Assembly (NCBI GenBank): GCA_019648995.1
Contig: BLXT01005777.1
Span: forward strand, 1,323,803-1,368,426
Length of the DNA: 44,624 bases
Reading direction: 5' to 3'
DNA from: Plakobranchus ocellatus
Lineage: Eukaryota; Mollusca; Gastropoda; Plakobranchidae
Shown piece after piece: positions 22,354 to 36,000 of this stretch (position 1 is the first letter of the stretch; every line of letters starts with the position of its first letter). Below the pieces are notes generated by a model that made no database searches, was not told where the DNA came from, and worked only from the letters and a program-made list of their open reading frames with translations. The position numbers were made by a program, and so were the translations under genes.

Positions 22354-25300
22354 CTGTAAAATAAAAAGATAAGCTACTGAATATTTCACCATACTTTAAC
22401 AAAAGTTTATGAGTTCTTTTAAAGAGGAAATTGCTGTAAAGTCCAAGGCTTATCTGAAGTCAGCTATTAACTCTGTTATCTTCTTGATCCCTCCCTAACT
22501 CACACTCACTTCCTTTCTACATGCTTTTTAAAGGACTGTGTACACTTATAATCATCATTTTTTTTCCTTTAAATTTTGTCTGAGTGTATGACAATTAGTA
22601 TGGATTACATAATGAGCATTCTCTACTAAATTTTATTATTTTTTTATTTTACTAAATATATGAAAAATGTTAATATGACAAGGACAAAGCTCATATGAAC
22701 CTGGAATTCAATTTCTAAAATTCAAACTTTTCACCAGAATAAAAAAAAGAATAATGTTAATGTAACCTCTACATGCCACAGTGTGGTACTAATGGTAACA
22801 AAATAATACACATCTTTTGTGGGCATCTTTTTATAAACTGTAAATGTGTCAGCTTTTTATAATATTTGGTTGAGACACAAGTACTAAATAGTGTGTTTAC
22901 CTTGAAGATTGACAAAGAAAGAGACTTGCTTAGCAGCAGATGAGATAGAAATCTGGCCAGCTTGGACCTGTTTTCTTTATCTAGCTTCTCTATTTCTTTG
23001 AATTTATCCCACATGCTGAACTGCACTGTTATCTGTGGGCAAAAAAAAATTGCATTGTGAGATAAAAAGGAATAGATTTATTTTAAATTTTCAAAGGAGC
23101 AAATCTCATATTCAAAAAATCAATTTTAACCTACACTAATTTAGTCATTACAAATTGTATATGTTTGTCAATAACAAATTCCTAATAACAATAAAGAAAG
23201 GAATTGCTGTACCCTTGAAAGCAACCAGGAAATGGGCGGTACAGAAACCAGAAGAAAAAAAAAACAATGAAAACTATAAACTCAACAGTTATTTCTTCCT
23301 TATTTTCATTTATTTTATTGTTTATAATAAACCAAGTACTGAGTTACAACTCAAGCAATAGAATATTCAAGGTTCAACCCACCATAAATCTTCGGTCAAA
23401 ATTGCAGAATTTTTGGGCGAGGAAAGCATAAAATGGATTGTATTCCTTTTCATGCAAGCAACAATGCAATATGACATGCATGATTTCTCGCTCTTGAGTG
23501 CGATTCAATCCCAATCTCAGCAATCGTGCAAATGCATCCTCAAAATCCTGGTAAATGGGTGAAATATAAAAATTTTTCAGAAAGAAGAATTCACTGATTA
23601 AGAAGGAAAGAGGAAAAATATATGTCCAGCAAAACAGGCACTTTATACATTCTACAGTCCAGCATGTATTTCTTGAGATGATTTATGAAAACTGATGAGT
23701 TTGACGATAATGGGTTTGAATTTTAATAACAGATTCACTAAATAAAATAATATAAATGCAGTTACTACTCTTAATTATTGAAACATGGATGTTTTCACTC
23801 TTCTTTAACAAAGTAAAGTTTTTTTGTCATATTTTTTTTTAAAATCTTTTCATTCGCAATACCTCCATAAAAGTTCTTCCTGAAAACTGGAGCTCTTTCT
23901 AAAAGTTCCAGAGAAGTCAAATATTTCTGTACAGACAATGCTTTATCAAAGGTATTTTTATGCTAAAAATATAATTTCCTGAAAGAAAAATGGATATTTT
24001 ATAGTCTATATTTAATGTAAAAAAATTAACTTTTTACCTATATATCACCAGTATACTGCAGATGTTGCTTTTACATCTAAATTCAACATTGCGAGTATAT
24101 TGTAGATCTAAAAAGATCCTAAGACCAGATAGGAAAATGCTCAATACAGCAGCAAGAGAGTTAAGTTTCAATGTGTGAGAGAGTAAAGTAAAAATAAAAA
24201 AAAAAAAAAAAAAAATTTCAAACAGCCTCAGGATCAAGATCTAGATCTTACTCTTCTGCCAAATCTATAACCTCACCATCTTTAAAATATGTGGCCCACT
24301 TACAATCTGATGTGACAAAATCATCATGATAAGTGTTTTCTAACTCTTCATTTACTTAGAATAGAAGTTTTAAAAAGTATACCAATTCTGCACTCCAAGA
24401 AAAAAATAAGTTTAAGGATCTTGAGGGTGTAATAGTGGTTGAAGAAAGTGAAATTAATATAATAAAAGAATCCAAGCATCAACTCAAACTTATTTCAACA
24501 AATTTGAACAACACAAAGTATGCGCATTAAGTTTCCCTCTCGTCACAAATCACTTTGCCCATTCAGTTTTAACTCACTGGAGATTGGGGGATCGGTTAAG
24601 CCTACATATGCTGAAATGTGGGGGTTTCAGGGGGATTTTCAAAAAATCGTAGGGCTTGCAATATTTAGACACTGCCATGGATATTTCACACTTACATATT
24701 CAAACAACCATTGTTTTAACAAAACAACAAGCATGCTTTTCTATATAATGCTATTTTTTTAAATGATTTTTCAAAATTGGGGCAATTTGTTCCTTTTTCT
24801 AAAACTTTTTCTAAAGGTTAGATCTAGATTTTATACAACTAAATCTAGGTCTAGATTTGGCAACTTCATCGCTTTCTGAGTCTGATTCAATTGTTTTTTT
24901 TCTTTTGGGATCATATTCTGGATCATTTGGATTGGAATATTCACTTTATAAATCTTAATTTTCTTCAAAAGTTTCAAACACGTTAGTTCTACTGCGAGGT
25001 GTAGACATAGACATAGTGATCACAAAATCTAATTATAGACCTAGCTATGAGTATAGGGTCATATTGGTTTTGGTTTCATAACTTAAAAAGTTCTACCCCT
25101 TCATCCACCAAACTTTGCAGAGAACGAAACAAAAGGACAATGAACGTTGACAACGCTTCCCAAGAATGTATCAAGCATAGGCCAGAAGAGAAAAAAATCG
25201 TAAGGACAGTCTTGATACTGTTTCGGGATAAGTACACAGAGGTCAATGACCGGTCACGAGGCATACTCGGGATCCGTCGTCAGTGACTAAAGGGGTCTAA

Positions 25301-28300
25301 GTGAACACTGCTTCTCATAAGTAGTAACATAAATCACTCCATTTTTATTAATTTAATTTACATGAAGAACAAATGGCACAACAGCGTAGTGACTTTCCAA
25401 GATCTACAAATTACTAACATTTATCTCTCAACAATCTCATTAACAAGCTCTCTAACATCTTTTTATACCAACCACCTACAGCTTTCTGAAAATGCTAGTT
25501 ATACTAATAAGGTCAACATTATGCAAACAATTCATGCCAGAAAACACTAAAAGTTACTATCTAATGTAAACAAGGTTAGCTAAAAATATTGACCACAAAA
25601 ATAATCTTATGTATCTCCTTCATAACATCTGGTCCCTAAGCTATAATCTAACAGCTTCCTGTAAATAAAACTTTAGCACTTTCCGAAACCTTCTAGGCAT
25701 ATCTAGATCTACAAAAGGTAAACAAAGCTAAAAATAATAATTGCACTTTAACTAAAATAGGCTGTGGCTGATTTAGAGTAGAATTGAACATTACAAGTAA
25801 ACAAGAATAGAAAAAAAAAAGACCAACCAATCAGAGACTAGATCTATACTCACTAGGTTTTATCTATAAAAATTGTATTTGAAATTTTATATAATAAAGC
25901 CTCAAGGCAAAACATTTGTACATGTACTCTAAGTTGATAAAATTTTGAAAGTTTGAGCTGCTGGTTGTTTTCTTTTACTAAATTAATTTGACTTGACAAC
26001 ATAATTTTTCACTAATTCCGTCACTTCCCTGATCCCCAAACTTATAACTCTAAGTTTAGAGATTTAAACTTCAAACACAACTTAAATCCAACAGCTCACT
26101 TTTTATTGGAAACAAGAGAAAAAGGAAGAAGTCCTCTTCTTTTAAAGAGCTATAACCATTCCTGATTCAACATATAAAAATTATTGTGCTATATTTACAT
26201 CACTAATGCATCTTCTCAACCATCTGTATGACTGTGAACTTCAGTTTTAATGCAGTTACGGTATATGGGCAAGTTTCAAGTGAAACGGTGACAGAGAGAG
26301 GAGGAAAAAAATTAAAGGATTTTATTGAAAATACCTTCATTTCTATGGATGTTGGGCGACTTTTCAAACCTGGTAGTGAAATCTTGAGTGAGTTTATCTG
26401 TGTCTGAGTTTGTGTCTAAGAATGAAGATTACAAGGAACTTGTGATAAAATACCAATGGCTTTGAACACATTAAACAGTGCTGTTTAAGTGAATTTTGTG
26501 TTGCCATGCCCACCAATTTGGCTTGGTGATAGTAACTGGGACTGAATGAAACTTGTATGCGCTAACAGATTTGGCTCTGTCCACTATCACTCTGCCTCAC
26601 AGGTTGGTTTGTTAAGTTGTCCACCACTCATATTTTAAGGTTGTGGTCAACAGGGACTGAGAGCAGGAGGGAAGGTTAGGTGTATATTTTACCAATTGGA
26701 AGATCATTCGACACTGGCAGCTTGATTTTAAAATCAATATTGCTACTGAAGGTGGATGGGGAAAAGTGCATAGTGAGCAATGGTGTGGGACCACAAAATG
26801 TTGACAGTGTCTATCATAGAATGAGATTTGAATGATGCTATTTAAACAACATATGCTATTTTAGTGGTAGCCTGCTAAATTTCTTGTCAAAGCGAGACTG
26901 TTTTTTGGTAAGTAAAGAGTAATAGTTCCAACAAATTGGTGTTAGCAGTATTAAAGAGTTCAACAATAAAGTAGAAGTTAGGAAAGGCACATAGAAGGGC
27001 CTGGCACAGGAAACCAAAGTAGTTTGACATATTTCCAATTTCCAGGTATCATGCGTTTAACTATTTATGCCCTCAACTTGTTAGCTTTTGCCAAATAAGA
27101 AAAAAATATCAGCAAAGGATATACAAATGTACAGGATGAAGTTTGAACTGAAATTACCTCACTAGATCCCAGGATGAAAAAGATATGTTTGCGAATGTCA
27201 GTATTCATTCCTTGCTTCTTCGCAAGTTTCAGCATCCGTGTACTTACAGTTCCCACAACAGAGGTTTCTGTGCGAGATTTAGCTTCTGAAAATAATGAAC
27301 AGGTGAAGTTAATAAAAAAATTTTTTGTTAATATCTTTCACCTGAAGTTCAAGGATGTGATGTGCATTGAAGAAAAAATAATGAACAGGTGAAATTAATA
27401 AAAGAATTTTTTTTGTTAATATCTTTCACCTGAAGTTCAAGGATGTGCATTTAAGAAAAAGAAAGTGAGTTATCAAAATTTATAATTGTACCTTGTTTTC
27501 AAAATTTGATTACACAAAGTGTGTAGTAAATAAATCTAATTTTTTGAAATTTTGACAAATCATGTGTAGCAAATTGTTAACTCTGCAATAAATAATTAAT
27601 TTAACACAAATTCAAATGTGTCATGGATCATATTTCACATATTATTCACAATTTAACTTTTCTACCACTCATTTTTCAAAAACTTTGTACTAGCAAAAAC
27701 TGAAGAGAGCCATGCAGAGAGTGCTGCCTACTAACTATCAAACTTTTGTGCTACTCCTTTTTTGAAAACTTTGTAGCAGTAAAAACTGAAGAGAGCCATG
27801 CCCAGTGTGTTGCTAGATAAAACCATTTTAAACTTATTTATAAAGTATTTGAAAGAAAGAAAAATTGCTTTAATTTCATTTTCCTCAAAACTGTAATTTG
27901 CAACATTTGTCCTGTATCAAAATATTCTTCTACATTTTTTAAGTTATATTGCAGATATATTATACACATATTACATGTTTATAACATTCTGAATCAAGTT
28001 TTTTCACTGTAAAATGCATTTTTTTTCTTGTAAATAAATTAATAAGAAAGCCAGATAGAAAAAAAATTGTTGAAACTTGCTATTTGACTTTCTTAAGTTA
28101 AAAAAAAAAGTTAGAAAGAGAAGGATGATTTGATCACTAGATTGCCATTATTGAAGCAGAGCCAAAAAAGGATGACACCAGATACAAGAAAAATGTGCCA
28201 TCAATTCGATTAGTTAAAAAAAGAGGGAGCTTTCTCAGATAACCTATTTTACATTACAAAAAAATTTAAGTGAAGATTAGTTAAGATTGAATTTACCATG

Positions 28301-30001
28301 AGGACATTATAATGAAAAAGAAAAAGAAAGGCCCGTTGACACTATTTTTCACCTGTGGCATTTTCCACTGGATTATTCCTTCCTTCCCAAGCTGAGCCTA
28401 TTATCCACCAACGGCCAACCTGGTCAGCTTTTAGCAGATCTTCCAAGCCAATGTTAAGTTGATCCTCTCCTAATCCTTGACCTGGTTTTGATGAAAAGAC
28501 AAAAATAGACAACCTTTTGAAAAAGAAAAATAATTCAAAGAGACTGCATAATAGGATTGTGAGAATTTTACATTTAAATGTAACTCAATAAAGACATATT
28601 AAAAGTAAATTGTTTTTATGGAACTATGAGCCTGAAAAATTTGGTTCACTGTTTTGGACCATCATCACAACATTTAGAAAAAAAAATTTTTTTTTGCTTC
28701 TACTGATCATGAAAAAAATTATGTTAGCAAAAATCAGAAGCAGGTTATCACTGAATGTTAGACAGAGTTTGATAGATGTTTGATATAAAAAGAGATGGAG
28801 GAAGATTAACCATATCAACATACACAGCCTATTACAATATATATTCAACTTAATTCTTAATTCTAGGACTCATCGATCATGTAACATAAATAAAAAAAAA
28901 TTTTAAAAAAGGGTTTCTAAAAAAACAATATGCTGTTAAATAATTTCAAAATTATTTTAGTGTTTCAGTAATTGCTAAAATAGTCAATTACTGATTGACA
29001 CAGCTCTGTAGTTATTGAGACATGAAAAATAATCACGGAAATAAAAAGTAATTAATCTTCAATTTGTCTTAGGAAAATGATGCTCAGCATTGTTACCAAA
29101 AAATTTAATTTAAAAAGAAATTTATATTTTACTAAAGTCACAATGCAATGTGAACAAAATCAATGGTTAAAGTTCAATGAGAACACGGTTTTAATAACTT
29201 TCTTTTTTTTCAGTGACACTATTACATCCATACATTTAAATGTAAAAACATCAAATTCCTTAATTTATCCAAGTTGTAAAATCATTATCTATTTTAAAAG
29301 AAAATACCTCGAATGAAATTCTTAGTGATTTTCTTTAAATGTTCAATATGACTTGGGTCATAGCTGGGAATCTTATGCATGTTGTTGTTTCGAACTGCCA
29401 TAAGAATGTCAAGCATGAAACGTATTCTGGACTGTAAAGCTTCTCCACTTGACATTTCTGCTTTTTTGGCTTTGGTCTGAATGTCTAAAATAACTTGCTT
29501 TAACTTCGTGGGGTCATCTTTCCTGAGACTAAATCCAACAGCTGTTCAGAAGAGGAAAAGGAAAATCCAAGATTAACAGCCAAGAAAAAAAATTTGGATT
29601 CACAAAATTTACAAACTGAAAAATGTTGATTGAAAAAAAAAAATTCTTCATTGAGATCTAGTTTGTTTGTATCTTAATAGTTTGCTCATCACTTGATGAT
29701 CTCATAGTTGTTTTTTTTTGGCCCTCATACTTTGAAAAGAAAACAGAATGTCTTTGCAGACTTATTGGTGAGTTTGATCAGTCTTGCCCCATAAACACCA
29801 AGAGTAAATTTATTTACACAAAGAAAAAAATGTGCATTTGTAAAATCATATAATCATAAGAACAAATTATGAACAATTGTGGAAAAAAACATTTTTGAAG
29901 CAGATTTCAATATTTGTTCTTTCCTTCAATAATGGAATTGACTTTATACAAATTCCTTTACAATTTTCAAAAGTACTAATGTAATTTTTTATCATGTTCT
30001 T

Positions 30002-30037
<36 letters not shown>

Positions 30038-33000
30038 NNNNNNNNNNNNNNNNNNNNNNNNNAAAAAAAAAAGAAAATCAAAAGCTAAAAAAAAACAAAC
30101 AAAAAAATTGAGTCAATAATTATGAAATCTCAAAGAAGACTTTAAAGCAAAATGAATGGTAAATGGGAATTTCATAAACTATAAAAACAGACTGATTTTT
30201 ACTTTTAAGCATCAGCAGCAATAACTCAATATCTCTGTCCATGAAAGATGCAATAAACTTTTCCATGATATCAAATATGATTCTTGAATGCACCATCTGT
30301 AGAAAAAAATATCAAATATCAGATCTCATAGCAAGCCCTGTTCATTTTCTATTACGTTCCTCTGCTATAATTTGACAATTGGATACAAAAAAAAACAAAA
30401 AGCAGACAACTCAATAAAAAGCAAAAGCTGATGACTTTCTGATTGCATTTTACTTTATACTATTCGCTGTCCATAAATTTTCAGGTAGACAGATTCAAGC
30501 TTTGGAAGCACTCTTTTCTATGTACCTGAGTCTCAGCATTATATTGTTGGCTTCCCTTTGCCGAATCATTGATCAATTTTTAATTTTAAAAAATGGCATC
30601 AAATTTATCATTTGACTTTAGAAGATTAAATGTTCCCATTTATACATGCATAAAAAGCAAGGGCATATCTTGACTAAAACTTTATTACTTATTTTCCTCT
30701 AAGCCAAAGTTTAAAATTTTTCAAGGTTGGAATTGTAACAACTTGTTTATAAGCATACAGTGCATTCCTCCATTTGATCACCATGTTAGATAAAGTATGA
30801 TAAATTAAATTTTAGGTTATTTCTCTTTTCATTGTCCTTCTCTTGTATGAATGGACCCAAATAAATTGTATCAAAAGTGATAACACCTAGATAAGTATAA
30901 ATAAATTTAACAAATATTTAGTTCCGTTGCAGAGTTAAAAAAAAAAAAAAAAAAAAAAAAAGCAGTATCTAAGAAAATAATACTAAAACATGAACACAAA
31001 TAGTAAACAAAAATGTCTATTACAGCAAGCCTACCTTAAAGTTGTAAATATTTGAAATAAGCAGTATGACATTCTCCATTGTTTTCCCCATTCCATATTC
31101 TGATTCCAGCAAATTTTTGTCAAATTGCTTCACCATGTCTTGAAGGAAAAAAGCACCTGTTCGAAAAAAAAAAATGTAAATTAAATATTTTAATTGAGAT
31201 AGAAACATCCATGTGATATTCAAAATGTGATAACTGAGCCATATCTAATATAAGACAAGATGCTAGCATCAAAAGTAAATTGAACTCAATTTATTTTGAA
31301 TGGAAAAGAGAGAAAAGCTCATCTTGTGTTGTATGACAACATAATAAAAAAAAAAACAAATAAAAAAGCTGACAAAACTGGTGGCTTTGAAGGAAATAAT
31401 CATGTATGCTTAAGATTTTACTTTGATTTATATGCTTGTTGTCATAAGACCAACTCTTATTTTTATTTCATAATGACGTTACTCTCCCATCTCTCAATAG
31501 AAGCAAAATTCACCAATAGAGGATGTCTATGAATCAAGACATAGGATATTATACATGATGCTTTCACAAGATTGAATATTTTGTACTATTTTTAACAGGC
31601 ATGTAGTCTCTCACAAGAGGTTTCAAATTTTTATGTGAAGTAAAACTGAGAAGAAAACTCAGTGTAAAAGGAAAGAAAAATGTAAATCTTAGTCAACAAC
31701 ATGATGAAAACTGAATATATTTCATATTGATAGTACTGTTCATTGCTGCGTGTACAATCAGAACCATGAGGAACTTTTGGAAAGACATAATAATACATAG
31801 CTGTGAAAAGACTGTCATCTTTCTCTCACTCAGTTTCTTGGTATCTGAAAAACCAATATGGAGCTGCCCAATTGATGAATTTAGCTTCATTAATTTCTGG
31901 CCCTCATTCAACAAACTGGCAGTAGTGATTACACTTACAGCAAAGAAGATGCCTGGCTGTCTTTATTCAAATTCAGTGGTCCTAAAAGCAAATAAGGCTA
32001 ACATGCTTTTGCTAATTTCAGAACCAGAGAGTCCACTGTAAATGTTCCATGCCCGAAAATACTTTAAAAGCTGCCATATTAACAACATATGTAAATAGTT
32101 ATTTACAAATAATCGACATCATGTCACAAAGATACAAGTCAATTTGAGTGATCTTTTTTAGGCACGGTACCAGCATTTTTTATTCCATTTCATTACTATA
32201 GTGATATGGTCCTCATTCAAGTAGTTCATTACTGAAATTAGGTTGCTTGGCAGATTTGCAGCAACATCTGTCTTTGCTATTTTCCTTCAACTTTTTAAAT
32301 ATGCTGTTCTTGCAATATTTTTTAATATTTTTTCTTTTGAACCAAGGATTACTGAACTCAGAAACTGCATAAGTGAAATCCTGCTTTGCTAGAAAGGGCG
32401 ATATGTTTTAGCAAATGCAAAATAAAGACATAGACCTAGAACTATGGATTGTAAAGTATGCCTTTATAAAGACTCAATATTAGGATTATTAGGCCACTTT
32501 TTAAAAGAATTTACTAGATCTAGTGACTAAAAAAAGGATCAAAATACCTGTGAGGATAGATCAAAGTACAGAGGCTATGGCACTCAATAATTGAAGAAAA
32601 CAAAAGTGAGTGAGTGAGAAAGAGAGAGAGAGATCTAGAGTACCACAGGGAGCGATGAGCAAAATAGCAGCTTGCTTTAAGAACCTTTACATCATAAATC
32701 ATAATTTAAGAAAAAGTAGCAGCAGAAGTAGTAGTGGTAGTGGCATTAGTAGTAATTATAATAGTGGTAGTAGTAGTAGTAGTAGAAGTAGCAGTAGTAG
32801 TAGCAGCAGGAGCATCAGCATCAGCAGCAGTAGTAGTAGTAGCAGCAGCAGCAGCCTGCTTTAAGAATCTTTACATCATAAATCATAATTTAAGAAAAAG
32901 TAGCAGCAGAAGCAGTAGTGGTAGTGGCATTAGTAGTAATTATAATAGTGGTAGTGGTAGTAGTAGTAGTAGTAGTAGTAGAAGTAGCAGTAGTAGTAGC

Positions 33001-36000
33001 GGCAGGAGCATCAGCATCAGCAGCAGTAGTAGTAGTATCAGCAGCAGCAGCAGTGAGGGTATTATTTTACATGTAGTGGTAGTGCTGAATGAAAACACAC
33101 AGATGAATGTAGTAAAAAAGGAAACTGCACATAGAATGGCTAAATGAGATCTACAAAGGTTTTCAATGATATGGCTTAAACCGTTTTGTTACTGATAACC
33201 CATGGGCATCTTTTAGCTTGGATCTTTATCTCTAATATTATGAGGCTCATTTATTTGCCATATGCAAACTCCATATGCAAAGTTTAGTAATTATAAAAAA
33301 AAAAAATCAACAATCTCATTGCCTTTTAATCAGACATGTAGGCCTATTGTAAAAAAAAAATAATAGTAATGGGGATCACACATTTGTCAACATTCTGACA
33401 AATTGTGCACCTGCTATATTTTCAAGTGGCTGTTTGTCAGGTCAGCAAAAAAAGGCATTTTATCTTTCAAAAAAAAAAAAAAAACCCAAAAAATAAAAAT
33501 TTAATGTATATCCTTCAGTTTTGGCAAGGCGCTAGTTTCAATGTAGGAAGATATGAAGATGGAATATTGAAAATGCTTAAGATGATGATATGGTGGATGT
33601 GCCGCGTGCTTCAGTTATTTGTGTGGGGCCTATCCACAAAAATTGAAAAAAAAAATGAATAAATGAATAAAACTTCAATGGCTATGCAATAAAAATTGTA
33701 CGCAAAGGAAGAGCATTTATCCATTTCTGCTTCTCTAGCTCGTCAATGGCATCTTGGTAATACACGACATTAATTAGATTGGCTATATTTATGAGGCATT
33801 TTGTTAATAATTGTTAATAGGCACATGTTTCGAAACAAAACAGCCTTTGATGGCTCCATAGACATGTTCGAAATGGGGTGTAGAATTCAACCATACTTTG
33901 AGCTCCCTTGCATTTTAAACATCATGATGAATATCAAATTTCTAGATCTAAATAGAGATTTAGATCTAGTTGTAATCTAAACCATAGTTCTACAGCACAA
34001 GCTATTAAGTGCAGTGAGGGCACACAGACTGGCCATTAAAATCGCAGATTGTAATCTTAAACTCCATTTAACTAACATTACTTCACTAAATGTCAAGCAA
34101 AAACTAACTTTGTTAATAATGTCAACAACTGACTAGAAGTGGAAAATAATCCATAGAACATATGCTAACTAATTAATATCACATACATGACATTCTCTAT
34201 CACTTTCATTTTGAAACAAAAATGACCAATTTACCGATTCAATAATGAACATCCTATTTTAAAAAAATAGTGCAAGATTTGTTTGCTTCTTGTTTCATAA
34301 GTTGATATACGAAAAGCTCAATTAAAGCTAATTAAATTCAAAACATGATTATTATATTGGTTCCATTATGAACTTGTTTTATATCTCCTATATTTCTTGC
34401 GATATTTAAGCGGAGTAGACAATAGGGATTTTACTTATGCTGTTCCTGAGTTCAGCAGTCCTTGTTTTGGACATAAAATAGGAATGGTAGCTGTTGTTTT
34501 TTTTTCCCCTCTTCTTTATGATCCAGCATGAGATTGCAAAACAAAATTCTTATCAGAAAGTCTAACTGCTTTTTCTCATGATAAAAAGGAGGAGGCGTCA
34601 GTGGCACAGTGGCTTGTGAATCCGCCCTGAGATCTGCAGGGACCCTTATGCCGCGGGTTCAAGCCCTGCCATCAGCTCCTTTGGCCTGACGGAGGGCCTA
34701 AAAGCATGAGATCACCTTGCTATGGACCGGCTATATTCAAAAACCCTCTCATGAAAAAAATGCTCAGTTGACTGCCTTGTTGCATAATACTCCTCCTCTA
34801 GTATTGGATCGCATGGGTGTTGCCAATAAGCTCATTCGCTGCTTGGTTGATCTCATATCGTCCCAAATATTTTTGATAATCACAAGTGGATTGATGTAAT
34901 TTTTAGATTAACAAAATATTCTTTTTTTTTTCCTATATGTCTGAGCCTTACCAACTTCTGATCCAACATTCCCATGTAAGATAGCCATTAGCATGACCAT
35001 TTCAGATACAAGCCTTTCAGGACTCAGGACCGGGCTGATAAGAGCCTCTGAGATCAGAGCTGTCAAGGTCTCATTCACATCAGCACGACTATTGTCCAAG
35101 TAAAGGCTTTCCACTTGTGAGCTTAAGACTTGAATTGTCCCTTCACTGACTCTATTCAATAAAAAAAATTATTAAAATTACAAACATGTCTTCCACAGTA
35201 AAAAGTGATGTTAATGTTGTAAAGAATTTGTAATATTTCCAACCCAAGAACACAATTCAATTCTTTCTAAAAAGAGAAAAGTTTCTCTCAATGCATGGCA
35301 TTATGGTAAAATAGTTTTGGCAATTTATTTCTTCGGCCATCTCTGCAAAGCTTAAATACTTCCTGATATTCAAAATAATAAAGATAAGAATTAAAAGGAA
35401 AACTTTATAAATACAATCTCATTTGGTCATCATTCAAGTTAATAAAAAAAAAAAAAAAAACTTAAACATTAATTTATAATTAGCAGGCACAGAGTGTTTA
35501 CTTATAAACATAAAAAAGTGAGTCACAGACAAACCCCACATCTTTAATACCCACAAAAAATAATGAAATTCTAATTTTGCACAACGTTAACTCTGTCAAA
35601 TGATATATTTTAAAACATAACCTTGTTTTATTTATTTATTTAGACAAAATAAAATTGCAAAATCTATTAAGCATCCAGTCTGAATAAAAAGAAATACTTG
35701 TTTATAAGGCCTTTCAGCTTCTTGCGAAGAGCTTCATTGTGGCCTCCTGCCATCAGAGCACGCTTTGCTGGAGGCACATAGGCTCCACTTTTTGTGGCTG
35801 GAATTATATTTCCTTTGGCATCTCTCAAACGACCATAAATGTCTTCTTTTAACTGTGATTGCTCTTCCTCATCAAGTTTTCTCTTTTTAGACATCTTTTG
35901 CATCCCAGCCTCTTTACTGGAGTCAATTTGTCCCATGCTTGCACCATTGCCTTTTTCCTCTCCACCATCTTCACTACTGAGAGATTCAACATCAACATCA

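Noticed and set aside
26560-26830. Slightly GC-richer block in NOM1 intron 11 read as a LINE endonuclease relic
   Set aside because: No ordered hallmark motifs appear in any frame.
32734-33147. 137-codon plus-strand ORF rich in Val and Ser
   Set aside because: It is a translation of the AGT/AGC satellite; length comes from the absence of stops in the repeat.
34602-34665. A tRNA gene with A and B boxes
   Set aside because: The boxes are present but no cloverleaf acceptor stem closes; the SINE tail and target duplication explain it.
34717-34899. 60-codon plus-strand ORF near SINE copy 2
   Set aside because: It starts inside the SINE tail and crosses the target duplication, so it is chimeric and not a gene.
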